Positions 39,710-48,010 of a DNA stretch of 64,000 bases are shown in pieces (positions within the stretch are counted from its first letter, which is position 1; each line of letters starts with the position of its first letter). The notes under the pieces are model-generated. The model made no database searches. It was not told the origin of the DNA and worked only from the letters and a program-made list of their open reading frames with translations. Where the stretch lies: positions 913,702 through 977,701 of the forward strand of contig NZ_CP028940.1 of NCBI RefSeq assembly GCF_013307205.1. The letters run 5' to 3'. The DNA is from Polynucleobacter arcticus (GTDB lineage Bacteria; Pseudomonadota; Gammaproteobacteria; Burkholderiales; Burkholderiaceae). The translations under genes were made by a program, and so were the position numbers.

Positions 39710-41008
39710 ATGTTATCTGTTATTACCCGTTTTAGTCTCCTCATTTGTCTAGCGTTTCTTGCGGCTTCTATTGCATTAAGCCACTTAGGCCCTTTTCCAG
39801 CCATAGCCGCTGGAATATCTATCCTGTCCATCCCTTTAATCTATTCGTATATTAATTTAGCGCGCTTACGAAAATTTACAGGTGAGGATGCCTTGGAGTC
39901 TATGCCTTTACCTAGCGGCTACTGGGAGGAGATTTTTTTCCGCATTCAGCGTTTAGTCCGCAATCTCAAGCAACAAATTCGGTCCATTGAAAAGCAGCAC
40001 AGTCGATTTATTGAGGCTTTTCAGGCCTCTCCCAACGGTATTGTGATGTTGGATGATCAGGATCAGATCGAGTGGTGTAATGCCATTGCAGAGCGCTTCT
40101 TTGGTTTAAGCTTCAAGCGCGATGTATTACAAAGAATCAACTTCCTGATTCGTCGTCCCGAGTTTGTGCAATACCTTTATAAGCGTCAATTTGAAGAGCC
40201 ATTGCTGCTTGAGAGGATGGGTCCTGCCGCCAACTTGAGTCTGATGTTGCAAGCCTTTCCGTTTGGGGATCAGCGCCATCTCTTACTGATTCAAGATGTC
40301 ACAGATTTGCAGAAAGCCGATGCGATGCGACGTGATTTCGTGGCCAATGTTTCCCATGAGATGAGAACGCCAATTACCGTCTTGATGGGTTTCTTAGAAA
40401 CGATGCAGTCATTAGATTTGGATAAGACCCAGCAAAATCAGTATTTTGAGATGATGATGTCTCAAGCTCAGCGTATGAAGAGTCTTGTAGAAGATCTTTT
40501 AACTTTAGCTAATCTTGAGGCTAATACATTGCCTGCACCTATGCAGGCAATTAGCATTACGACCTTAATGGCCCTTCTGAAAAATGATGCAGAAGCGCTT
40601 TCTCAAGGGCGTCATGCATTTAATTTTAATATCTCCAGTCCAAGTCATTTGTTGGGAGAGGAGCGAGAGATCCTCTCTGCGTTTGGTAACTTGGTATCGA
40701 ATGCAATTCGTTACACGCCAGACGTCGCCTCAATTAGCGCGAATTGGCGCATCAATGAACGCGGGGAGGGTGAGTTTTCTGTGACCGACACTGGCCCCGG
40801 CATTGCTTCAGAGCACTTATCTAGATTGACTGAGCGCTTTTATCGAGTGGACAGAAGTCGCTCTAGGGATACTGGTGGAACGGGCTTAGGTTTGGCGATC
40901 GTCAAGCATATTGCTAATCGCCATCACGCTCAGCTCCTTATTGAGAGCACTCCTGGGAAGGGTAGTACTTTTATCCTACGCTTTCCCAAGGAGCGGATTG
41001 CTGATTAA
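39710..41008 (+). CDS. phoR: Phosphate regulon sensor histidine kinase PhoR
   Basis: A 432-residue kinase with two N-terminal membrane helices (about residues 6-24 and 29-48) and very little periplasmic sequence, a PAS domain (about 98-200), HisKA with H216 in FVANVSHEMRTP, and an ATPase domain with FGNLVSNAIRYTP, VTDTGPGIA and GGTGLGLAIVKHI. It phosphorylates PhoB under phosphate limitation; the signal comes through Pst-PhoU rather than an external ligand. A small GATTAG/CTAATC hairpin (39664-39680) lies between phoB and phoR. The gene ends 15 bases before a convergent small gene. Confidence 0.94.
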   Translation: MLSVITRFSLLICLAFLAASIALSHLGPFPAIAAGISILSIPLIYSYINLARLRKFTGEDALESMPLPSGYWEEIFFRIQRLVRNLKQQIRSIEKQHSRFIEAFQASPNGIVMLDDQDQIEWCNAIAERFFGLSFKRDVLQRINFLIRRPEFVQYLYKRQFEEPLLLERMGPAANLSLMLQAFPFGDQRHLLLIQDVTDLQKADAMRRDFVANVSHEMRTPITVLMGFLETMQSLDLDKTQQNQYFEMMMSQAQRMKSLVEDLLTLANLEANTLPAPMQAISITTLMALLKNDAEALSQGRHAFNFNISSPSHLLGEEREILSAFGNLVSNAIRYTPDVASISANWRINERGEGEFSVTDTGPGIASEHLSRLTERFYRVDRSRSRDTGGTGLGLAIVKHIANRHHAQLLIESTPGKGSTFILRFPKERIAD

Positions 41009-41023
41009 GGGTGATTCTTTAGC

Positions 41024-41257
41024 TTAATCCTTCCTGTCTTTCTTATCCTTCCTGTCTTTCTTATCCTTTTTCTCTTTCTTTTTCTTGGATTCCTTAGGAA
41101 GCTTCTCTAGACTGCCGTTGGCATATAAGCACCAAACCTTAATCTCTTCCAATAACTCATTTAAATCGTCATAAGAGAGATTCTTAAAGTCTTGCAAGCC
41201 AATAGCGCCAGACTCTTGGAGCTGTTGAACAGCGTCTTCATATTTGTAATCGCTCAT
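41024..41257 (-). CDS. Small acidic protein with Lys-rich repeat tail, unknown
   Basis: A 77-residue protein I do not recognise. Residues 1-52 are acidic and helical in character (YEDAVQQLQESGAIGLQDFKNLSYDDLNELLEEIKVW); the last 23 residues are almost entirely Lys, Asp, Arg and Glu, built from a repeated KKDRKD unit. The DNA of the tail is an exact 18-base duplication. No signal peptide or membrane helix. It is convergent with phoR (15 bases apart) and may be co-transcribed with mgtC upstream (87 bases). The tail could bind nucleic acid or polyphosphate, but that is speculation. Confidence 0.65.
   Translation of the reverse strand: MSDYKYEDAVQQLQESGAIGLQDFKNLSYDDLNELLEEIKVWCLYANGSLEKLPKESKKKKEKKDKKDRKDKKDRKD
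41027..41062. repeat. Exact 18-base tandem duplication
   Basis: ATCCTTCCTGTCTTTCTT occurs at 41027-41044 and again at 41045-41062, with a degenerating pyrimidine-rich continuation. It encodes the KKDRKD repeats of the small protein on the minus strand; gain or loss of a unit keeps the reading frame. Confidence 0.9.
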
Positions 41258-41344
41258 GGTTTTCCAGGTAAAAAGTAATCAGAACGAACACATCCTAGCA
41301 AAGTAATATGACAAAAGTGCTTTTTTTGATCTGAATGGGGGTTT

Positions 41345-41821
41345 TTAGTCTGGCCCTGAGGAAATCTCCGAGCTGCGCTTGACGCCGGTCAATCTCCCAA
41401 TTAAGCGTTCTAGTGGCCCACCAATTATTAGGGTTATTAAAATAGCGAGAAATGCTAAGCCTCCCAATGCAAGCTCGCCAGCGCCAAATGCAGCTGCAAT
41501 GAGGGCGCAAGACCAGATGCTGGCCGAGGTCGTTAGGCCATGCACCCGTTGTGAGCTACGCTCCCTGATGATGACTCCAGCCCCTAAAAACCCTAGTCCT
41601 GTGATGAGCCCCTGCAATACGCGACTGAGAGCTTGTACATCAGTAGCTCCAAGGTGGCCAATCGATAGAACCGCAGTAGCTGAACCAATGGCAACAAGGC
41701 AGTGGGTACGAATGCCCGCAGATTTATGATGCATCCAGCGGTTTAAGCCTAAAACCGTACCCGCTACGAGTGCTAGAAAAAGCCGTAGCGCCATTTCTCC
41801 GTACAGATTCCAGTATTCCAT
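41345..41821 (-). CDS. MgtC/SapB family membrane protein
   Basis: A 158-residue membrane protein with about four helices. MALRLFLALVAGTVLGLNRW, KSAGIRTHCLVAIGSA and the GLGFLGAGVIIRERSSQRVHGLTTSASIW segment are the MgtC/SapB signature. It lacks the C-terminal ACT-like domain found in Salmonella MgtC. MgtC proteins are linked to growth in low Mg2+ and, in Salmonella, MgtC has been reported to act on PhoR. Here the gene is one gene away from phoR and next to a CorA/ZntB-type transporter, a notable context for both ions. Confidence 0.85.
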   Translation of the reverse strand: MEYWNLYGEMALRLFLALVAGTVLGLNRWMHHKSAGIRTHCLVAIGSATAVLSIGHLGATDVQALSRVLQGLITGLGFLGAGVIIRERSSQRVHGLTTSASIWSCALIAAAFGAGELALGGLAFLAILITLIIGGPLERLIGRLTGVKRSSEISSGPD

Positions 41822-41857
41822 ATCGCCCTTTATCTGATTACTTCAATACTTGCAGTA

Positions 41858-42868
41858 TTAAATAATCTTTTTAATCTTCAGCCCTAGGTATACGGCGCTA
41901 CCCACACATGCCATGAGGACCATGACAATATAGAAGGATTCTTTTAAGCCAGGTAAGTCTTCCATATTCATACCCATGATGCCAGTCAATAGGGTCATCG
42001 GCAAGAAGATCACGGTCATCACTGACAGCACCTGTAGGTTGCGAGCGTTAAATTCGGCGACATGCGCTGCTTGCTCATCCTGCAATACCTTAGCTCTATC
42101 GTATAAATTGGAAATTTCTTGAACTAAGTAGGAGAGTAGATCTAAATCTTCATTAAGGCTGAATTTATCGTCCTCAGAAAACCAGTAGGGCAAACGTTTT
42201 TGCAGTCGATGCAGTGCAATTAACTCTGGAGAAAATTGACGCCTTAAGCGACTGCATTGAATGCGTATGCGACCTAAATACTCATGCTCTGGCAAATCTT
42301 GACCTTTGAGTAGGATTTCTTCTAAATCATCCATGGTCTCGGATAGTCGGATCAATAGCGTTCTGAGGTATTCAGCACGCAAATCAATGAGTTCATGAAA
42401 AATCTCAATAGCTGAGCGCGGATTTAATAGACCATTTCTTAAATCAAAGCGCAATTTATCAGTAGTTCTTAATGGATTATTTCTCAGGGAGATCATCAGC
42501 CGTGGCGTCATAATCGCCCATAAGGTGCCCAAACTAGAGTCACCTTCACCTTCACCAAACTCTTGATGAAAATCATTCATGACCATGAGTAAGCAGTCAT
42601 CTAGTTTTTCAATACGCTCAAGCCGGCTACGGGTTACACCTTCATCAATCATCTCTACAACTCGCTCGGGCACTAAGTCGGTATTTTTTAGCCAGCGCTG
42701 CACTTGAGAGTTAGATAAATTGAGATGAAGCCAAATCGATAGCTCGGGCTTATCCAAAGAATTGGCGATATTAGCAAGTGGAATCTCATGGTTTTCACCT
42801 GAGCTAGTCATCGCCCATGCAAAGACAACGCCATTGACTGGAAAGGGGTGGTGTATTAGTTCTGTCAC
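41858..42868 (-). CDS. CorA/ZntB family divalent-metal transporter
   Basis: A 336-residue protein of the CorA superfamily. A long cytosolic N-terminal domain contains WLHLNLSNSQVQRWL, typical of the ZntB branch, and long helices; two C-terminal membrane helices flank the GMN motif at residues 299-301 (TGIMGMNMEDLPG). Classical CorA moves Mg2+, while ZntB moves Zn2+; the WLHLN signature favours ZntB-like, but the metal is not certain. It starts 36 bases upstream of mgtC and is likely co-transcribed with it. Confidence 0.85.
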   Translation of the reverse strand: MTELIHHPFPVNGVVFAWAMTSSGENHEIPLANIANSLDKPELSIWLHLNLSNSQVQRWLKNTDLVPERVVEMIDEGVTRSRLERIEKLDDCLLMVMNDFHQEFGEGEGDSSLGTLWAIMTPRLMISLRNNPLRTTDKLRFDLRNGLLNPRSAIEIFHELIDLRAEYLRTLLIRLSETMDDLEEILLKGQDLPEHEYLGRIRIQCSRLRRQFSPELIALHRLQKRLPYWFSEDDKFSLNEDLDLLSYLVQEISNLYDRAKVLQDEQAAHVAEFNARNLQVLSVMTVIFLPMTLLTGIMGMNMEDLPGLKESFYIVMVLMACVGSAVYLGLKIKKII

Positions 42869-42939
42869 GGATTGGCTTATCTATTGTTATTGGTTAAATA
42901 ATGACAGCTCATTGCGTATTAATTTGTTGAATATATTTT

Positions 42940-42969
42940 TTGACATACGCTTGTCTTATTGAGTTTATA
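42940..42969 (+). promoter_or_regulatory. Putative sigma70 promoter before the 30-residue ORF
   Basis: TTGACA at 42940-42945 and TTTATA at 42964-42969 are separated by 18 bases in an AT-rich tract. The region 42869-43050 has no other gene; it must also hold the promoter of the divergent CorA/ZntB gene. Confidence 0.5.
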
Positions 42970-43050
42970 AAATTACGAGCAGTAATGGAATTTAATAGTA
43001 ATAATTTAATTTCGTATCTAACTCAATTAATAGTGAAAGGACTTGTAATT

Positions 43051-43143
43051 ATGAAAAAGCGCATTATTCAACTTCTACTCATGTGGCGTGAAGCTCGCGT
43101 GTCGTACCGCAATCGATACATGCGTCATCGCCTCGGTAGCTAA
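43051..43143 (+). CDS. Very small basic protein (30 residues), unknown
   Basis: An ATG at 43051 with an AAAGGA ribosome-binding site nine bases upstream opens a 30-codon frame, MKKRIIQLLLMWREARV and so on, ending RHRLGS. A promoter-like TTGACA/TTTATA pair lies 80 bases upstream. The peptide is amphipathic and strongly basic with a short hydrophobic start. The WREARVSYRNRYMRHRLG part faintly recalls DUF1127 small proteins, but lacks their full C-terminal motif. Because of the ribosome-binding site and promoter I think it is real, with no known function. Confidence 0.5.
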   Translation: MKKRIIQLLLMWREARVSYRNRYMRHRLGS

Positions 43144-43159
43144 ATATTGCTCTATCAGC

Positions 43160-44143
43160 TTATTTCAATGGGTTTAAGATATTCTGAGGCACGACCAGCG
43201 CTCTGAAGCTGAATGGGCTAGATTCACGAGCATTGGCTCGAATTTCTACAGCATGAACCTGTTCAGCTCCCATAACCTCAAGCCTGTATACATTTTCAAT
43301 CAACTTATTCTTTTGATTGTATAGAGGCTGATCTATCTTGAGCTGATGGCTATCACCATGTATCAACAAAACCGGAATGGGTAGTTTTTCTGCTTGCTCT
43401 TTTAATAATGTGATGGTGTCTCTATAGCCACTGCTAGCACTCGTAGCTAACTCGGGCGAATAAAATATATCGGCCTGAAAAGCAATAATCATCCCCGCAT
43501 ACTGCTTATCTTTTGCCACCTGAAATGCCTGACTAATCCAGGCTAAGTTGGCACTATTTCTGGATGCATATTCTTGATTTGATTCCTCATCTCTTCCCAA
43601 ATTATTGTTTGAGCCGGGAATATGCACATTCACAAATAGAAAGCCAGATTGATGCCACATCGCATTTTCAACATAAGGAGAAAATTGTGGCATGAGGTCA
43701 GATTGACGTTGAAGCTTCAGCTTAACCTTTCCAAAACTATTGCTGGTATTGAACTGGGTTGACCGAATGTGATTTAGGCGCTCTAGCGGATCATATCCGC
43801 CTGCCAAGACTCGATGGCAATCAGTCCATTCGTTATCTCCAATGCTATAGATCAATGGTGCCTGAAAGGTGTTGAAATAGGCCGTCATTTTCTCAACATG
43901 TTGATTGCTACAAGGGGAGCTGCCAGATTTTGTATCGCCCACAAATATTGAGAAATCGGGTTTTTGTTTATTAATGGATGCGATTAGTCGCTCAAAGCGA
44001 GGAAAGTCTGCAGGCTGCGAGTAGGGCATATCCCCCAAGGCAATAAACTTGACTGATTGGGCGAGCGCGCTCCCCATGGTCATTAGGCTAAGAGTGACCA
44101 ACATAATCTGCAAAGCAGGATTTCTTTTAATTTGATTTTTCAT
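43160..44143 (-). CDS. Secreted metallophosphoesterase-like protein
   Basis: A 327-residue protein with a signal peptide (cleavage after GSALAQ, about residue 29). Calcineurin-type phosphoesterase motifs are arranged in order: ALGDMPYS, FVGDTKSGSSPC, SIGDNEWTDC and LIHGDSHQ near the C-terminus, so a dinuclear metal site is likely, though the first motif lacks the usual DxH. Substrate unknown; a periplasmic phosphate-scavenging role fits the surrounding Pho genes. Its ATG overlaps the stop of the outer-membrane protein gene (TAATG) with a strong GGAGG site inside that gene, so the two are translationally coupled. Confidence 0.75.
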   Translation of the reverse strand: MKNQIKRNPALQIMLVTLSLMTMGSALAQSVKFIALGDMPYSQPADFPRFERLIASINKQKPDFSIFVGDTKSGSSPCSNQHVEKMTAYFNTFQAPLIYSIGDNEWTDCHRVLAGGYDPLERLNHIRSTQFNTSNSFGKVKLKLQRQSDLMPQFSPYVENAMWHQSGFLFVNVHIPGSNNNLGRDEESNQEYASRNSANLAWISQAFQVAKDKQYAGMIIAFQADIFYSPELATSASSGYRDTITLLKEQAEKLPIPVLLIHGDSHQLKIDQPLYNQKNKLIENVYRLEVMGAEQVHAVEIRANARESSPFSFRALVVPQNILNPLK

Positions 44144-45000
44144 TAAAACCTCCAGGTAAAGCCAATCTCAGAGCGTGAAGAACTGATACCATTGTTAGAA
44201 AGTACAACTCCCATATTGGCTGCGCTGCGCATATATGACAGACCAATATCGAGTTGATCACTTGCTGAGATGATGGCTGCTAATAAAGCATAGTTTGTAA
44301 AGTAGGGCTCGTCGGTTGGTGGGCTAGTGGTAATGCCAGTATCTAGAGCTAACCTAAAGCCTTTGACTACGGTCCATACAGGGGCAGCTGAAAAGAACAG
44401 GGTATTGGTTCTGTTGGGCGTGCTGCTCCCACCAATTAGATAATTGGTGTTGTAGGGAGAGTTCGTATAAGAGGCATTGACATGCAGCTCAACAACATCC
44501 CAGTATCGAGAGCCGATTAAATTAAAGCCATAGGCTGGCATTGCGAGATCTAGGCCTTGCACCTGTTGTTGCGGTGATCCGGGTAATGTCAGGCTTGGCT
44601 TAACTGCTAAAGCCCACTTTCCATCGATATCTTCTGCAAAGCGCCATTTTAGGGCGATGACTTTGTTTGCTACGGGGGAGTAATTTCCCCTAGGACTAGC
44701 AAAATAAGTTGCTCCGATGGAGGCTTCAGTATTTTCAGTTATGCCTCGGGTATAAGTGAATGGAAATGCTTTTGCCTTTCCTCCCCCAAAATACTCCTCA
44801 CCCGGCGTAATGACGTCTACAGTATTTGCTATACCACCACCATGGGATGCTGTAGTAAAAAAATACTGCTCAATTTGATTTTTATTTTTCGCTACCGTTC
44901 CGGCATCATCGGTATTTAACGGCTCAAATGCATTACTTGTCAGCGGCATCAATAAAAGTAGGGCGGCGATCAAGCGCATGAATGAAATGACTTGTGTCAT
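44143..45000 (-). CDS. Putative outer-membrane beta-barrel protein
   Basis: A 285-residue protein with a signal peptide ending at SNAF (about residue 24). After it comes the segment EPLNTDDAGTVAKNKNQIEQYF, then alternating hydrophobic/polar strands, and a terminal phenylalanine (GFTWRF), the hallmark of outer-membrane barrels. It resembles the broad MetA-pathway/transporter-like barrel family, but I cannot name a substrate. It is the first gene of a two-gene operon with the secreted phosphoesterase, suggesting that the barrel admits the phosphoester or exports the product. Confidence 0.65.
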   Translation of the reverse strand: MTQVISFMRLIAALLLLMPLTSNAFEPLNTDDAGTVAKNKNQIEQYFFTTASHGGGIANTVDVITPGEEYFGGGKAKAFPFTYTRGITENTEASIGATYFASPRGNYSPVANKVIALKWRFAEDIDGKWALAVKPSLTLPGSPQQQVQGLDLAMPAYGFNLIGSRYWDVVELHVNASYTNSPYNTNYLIGGSSTPNRTNTLFFSAAPVWTVVKGFRLALDTGITTSPPTDEPYFTNYALLAAIISASDQLDIGLSYMRSAANMGVVLSNNGISSSRSEIGFTWRF

Positions 45001-45148
45001 CTAAAACCCGTAAATTACCTTGTAAATATGACAGATTCGAGTATTTATGGGCCGTCCGTCACATCACCTTAATCAAATTGAAATATATCGCTTTTAATAT
45101 GTCAAAAATTGTATTGCAGTGATATTGACTTCAAAGGACATAAACACA

Positions 45149-45331
45149 ATGAATCTGGAAATAAAGACGAATTTGTCTCAAATTTTTCGTCAAGCTGAAT
45201 CCACTCATCATGTGGATCAGTCTGGGCAAGAGGGCGATACCAAGGTGCCTAAAGCCTATTCTTTACGATCAACATCAACCCCTTTTGTTGTTGATCAGCA
45301 CTTTGCTTTGCAGTTAGATGAAATCATTTAA
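45149..45331 (+). CDS. Small hypothetical protein upstream of arsC
   Basis: A 60-residue hydrophilic protein I do not recognise (MNLEIKTNLSQIFRQAEST at the start, FVVDQHFALQLDEII at the end). The ATG at 45149 has an AAAGGA site ten bases upstream; a GTG at 45119 would add ten residues. It ends 12 bases before the arsC-like gene, so the two are very probably co-transcribed. There is no Cys, signal peptide or membrane helix. The middle is rich in His, Gln, Gly and Asp and probably unstructured. Confidence 0.55.
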   Translation: MNLEIKTNLSQIFRQAESTHHVDQSGQEGDTKVPKAYSLRSTSTPFVVDQHFALQLDEII

Positions 45332-45343
45332 TGGTGAGCGGCA

Positions 45344-45850
45344 ATGAGTAATCCCCATAATATTTTGTTTCTTTGCAATGGTAATTCTGCGAGATCTATT
45401 CTGGCAGAGGCCTTGGCTACCACCCTCAGTCATGGCCGATTTATTGGCTATTCTGCTGGCGCAAAGCCGGTGGGCCAAATTCATCCCATGGCGCTAGAAT
45501 TGATTAAAACTATGGGCTATCCATTGCAAATGCTGAAAAGCAAGAGTTGGGACCAGTTTGGACGCGAAGGAGCGCCTAGGATGGATCTCATCATTACCCT
45601 CTGTGACTCGGCAACTGGGGAGGATTGCCCTTATTGGCCGGGCCACCCCTCAACAGCCCATTGGGGATTCCCCGACCCAACTACCGTCGAGGGTGGTGAC
45701 GAGGCGATGATGCATGCGTTTAAGCAGGTAGAGATGGGCTTACGCAATCGGATTGAGTTGCTCATGGACCTACCCGTGACGCAGCTAGATCGAGATGAGC
45801 TTAACGAGCGCTTGCAAAGCATTCACCATCGAATTCAATTCGACCAGTAA
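45344..45850 (+). CDS. ArsC-type arsenate reductase / low-molecular-weight phosphatase family protein
   Basis: A 168-residue protein of the LMW protein-tyrosine-phosphatase fold. The P-loop CX5R is C11-NGNSA-R17 (FLCNGNSARS), and the second redox motif LCDSATGEDCPYWPG carries C87 and C95, followed by HWGFPDPTTVEGG, typical of thioredoxin-linked ArsC relatives. It would reduce arsenate, a phosphate analogue imported by the Pst system, to arsenite. No arsenite exporter or ArsR is adjacent. The position inside a phosphate-starvation region suggests protection when phosphate uptake is induced. Confidence 0.85.
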   Translation: MSNPHNILFLCNGNSARSILAEALATTLSHGRFIGYSAGAKPVGQIHPMALELIKTMGYPLQMLKSKSWDQFGREGAPRMDLIITLCDSATGEDCPYWPGHPSTAHWGFPDPTTVEGGDEAMMHAFKQVEMGLRNRIELLMDLPVTQLDRDELNERLQSIHHRIQFDQ

Positions 45851-45888
45851 GCACCTTCTTGGCTTGATCTACGGCAGATTCAGTTAGT

Positions 45889-47844
45889 CTAGGTAATTTT
45901 GATCCCGGTCGGTTTGGCAGTGATGTAACCCACCGCAGCACCAAATCGATCCTTGTAATTCTTTTGGATCAAAGGATTGAGGATGGGCATGACCTTGGAG
46001 TGCAGCTTTCCTAGCCAATCACCTGCATGCTGAAAGTTGGCAGTGATATAGGTCCAGCCATTAAGGTTATCGACTACGCTGAGGCCAGTTGCTTCTGCGC
46101 CCGATGGCATCGAAGCAATCCTACTGAGTGTTTTCGTATCGACGTTGTAAGCCCAAATGAAATTATTTACATGGGTGCTACTATCCTCGCCAATAAACAG
46201 CGTTCTGAGTTTTTCAGAAAACTTGAGGTTATCTGGATTGGAGATGGTGTTGGGGTCTGCTAGGTTGCCGAGTTCATCGGGCACAATATCTCGACCAACG
46301 AGTAGGGCGGATATTTGACTTGGTACCCAGTTGCTTTGGATGGCATTTCCTAACTGGTCACGTTGATTACCCTCCAGCTTGCTAGTCATAACGGCGCCTG
46401 CGATTAAAGGCTTATCGAGCTCAATCATGCTCTGGGCATTCCAGCCCTTGCCAGTTTTGATCATGGAGTCTTGGATGTTCTGCAAGGCAAAGTAGGCAAC
46501 TTTATCTTGAAGGTTGGCAGTGGTGCCCTCCATCTTGCTAAAACCCATACTGCCGCCCATGAGATAAGCATAGCGATGAGTCTCTAAAAATGCCGCAGCT
46601 TTATCCATCCCGGGTTTGAGTTTGACCCAATTAACAACACCGTCATAGAAAATTTTAGTGAAGGTGTCATCATTTGGATCGGCCTTTAACACGGTCATGA
46701 TGTCAGATGGCTTTAAAGAGGTTGCCATTTTTTTGATTTCATTACTAGTAGCGTGACCGAGCTTGATCCAAGATAATTTTGCGCCTTCGTCCTTTGGATC
46801 GATTGAGAATCCTTGACCTAACTTTGCTACATACAGTGTTCCAGCAGACAGGTCAGCCTCTTTATCGGCAATGAATAGAAATAAGCCGCTATTGGTGTAG
46901 TCATCACCCATTAGAACCGTTCTTCTGTCGGGCATCACTTCAACTAACTCATGTGAAATGCGGCCGAGACAGTAGTGTTTTTTCAGTGTGCCTGTTCCAT
47001 CGGGATTGATGGTGACTTCGGGGAGATGGCCATAGTTGTATGGATTGGCGCTGGTTTCACTTCCGTAGAGATTCTTGCTAAATGACTTGAAGCGTGAATT
47101 CTCGTGAGCAAAGGGGGCATCAGGCTCATACTCTTCGCTGGATAAATGGGTGTTCCAAGGGGATAAGCTTGCGCCACAAGTAATCCAGAGGCCTTGAGCG
47201 CTTGAAGTGTCTACTGGAGAGTATTTAACTAAAGAGAGTCTGCCGTTATGCGGATCTTGATTGAGTGTTAAGACAGCGATTTGTGAGGGTAGGGCTGCAT
47301 ACATCTTCTCACCGCTTTGATTGCTATTGGTGTATTCAAATTGCACGACGGCAAATACCGTATTGCCCTTTACCCCTTTGATCCCCTTCACATCGGTTTT
47401 TTCAAGCTTCAATAAAGACATGCCATCTGGGCAATCAGAAAAGAATTGTCTTTCTTTGCCTGGTACAGAAGTATCCATAATCGGTCTATTGTGAATATCG
47501 ACATATCCGCCCGCTAATGTCTTGCCGTTCTTACCATCGGGGACCATATCTCCAGTAATGAAGAAGGGCTCGTAAGCGAGTGCGTATGTTTTTTTCTTCC
47601 CATTCTGTAGAGTGATTTCAAGCATTGATCCCACTGAAGTCGTGGCCATTGCCTCAGGGTTAGCAAGAGTAGGCGCATTCATGGGGATAAATTCTGCAGA
47701 TTGGAAACTGGAGGCAGGTTCGGCGGCCAGCAATGCGGTGCTATTAAAGAGGGCAGCAATGCCGCCAGACCCAATGGGTAACATTGGCGCACCAACAGCC
47801 ATTTTGATAAATGAGCGACGCTGATGTGCAGTTGAGTTTGACAT
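45889..47844 (-). CDS. phoX: PhoX-type alkaline phosphatase
   Basis: A 651-residue protein with a twin-arginine signal (HQRRSFIKMAVG, Arg9-Arg10), so it is exported folded. The body is a PhoX/DUF839 beta-propeller: GGYVDIHNRPI, CGASLSPWNTHLSSEEYEPD, LGRISHELVEVMPDRRTVLMGDDYTNSG and WAYNVDTKTLSRIA. PhoX phosphatases use iron and calcium and release phosphate from many esters. The frame extends 17 codons upstream, but only the ATG at 47844 places the Tat motif at the N-terminus. A Pho-box-like repeat lies about 80 bases upstream. Confidence 0.92.
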   Translation of the reverse strand: MSNSTAHQRRSFIKMAVGAPMLPIGSGGIAALFNSTALLAAEPASSFQSAEFIPMNAPTLANPEAMATTSVGSMLEITLQNGKKKTYALAYEPFFITGDMVPDGKNGKTLAGGYVDIHNRPIMDTSVPGKERQFFSDCPDGMSLLKLEKTDVKGIKGVKGNTVFAVVQFEYTNSNQSGEKMYAALPSQIAVLTLNQDPHNGRLSLVKYSPVDTSSAQGLWITCGASLSPWNTHLSSEEYEPDAPFAHENSRFKSFSKNLYGSETSANPYNYGHLPEVTINPDGTGTLKKHYCLGRISHELVEVMPDRRTVLMGDDYTNSGLFLFIADKEADLSAGTLYVAKLGQGFSIDPKDEGAKLSWIKLGHATSNEIKKMATSLKPSDIMTVLKADPNDDTFTKIFYDGVVNWVKLKPGMDKAAAFLETHRYAYLMGGSMGFSKMEGTTANLQDKVAYFALQNIQDSMIKTGKGWNAQSMIELDKPLIAGAVMTSKLEGNQRDQLGNAIQSNWVPSQISALLVGRDIVPDELGNLADPNTISNPDNLKFSEKLRTLFIGEDSSTHVNNFIWAYNVDTKTLSRIASMPSGAEATGLSVVDNLNGWTYITANFQHAGDWLGKLHSKVMPILNPLIQKNYKDRFGAAVGYITAKPTGIKIT

Positions 47845-47923
47845 GGTGGGTAGGATCTTCTGAATAGACTTGTGAAAAATTTGCAAAATAATCATGGTGT
47901 TATTTTGGCTAAGAAATAATTGT

Positions 47924-47941
47924 GTTACTTCAATATGACAG
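47924..47941 (-). promoter_or_regulatory. Pho-box-like repeat upstream of phoX
   Basis: On the minus strand CTGTCAT (perfect half-site, 47941-47935), ATTG, then AAGTAAC (47930-47924) form a 7-4-7 arrangement. The second half is weak and no good -10 follows at 10 bases, so this site is less certain than the one before pstS. Confidence 0.55.
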
Positions 47942-48010
47942 TTTGATTAACAGCTCGATTAAGTATTGATTGTCTTTATCCTGAAATATTGTGAGCGCAT
48001 AGTTAAGCTT

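Noticed and set aside
45028..45034. A perfect Pho half-site (CTGTCAT on the minus strand) before the outer-membrane barrel gene
   Set aside because: No second 7-mer at 11-base spacing on either side matches the consensus, so I do not call it a Pho box, though half-site binding is possible.
45105..45118. TGTCA/TGTAT repeat upstream of the 60-residue gene
   Set aside because: The two units are 10, not 11, bases apart and the second is poor.
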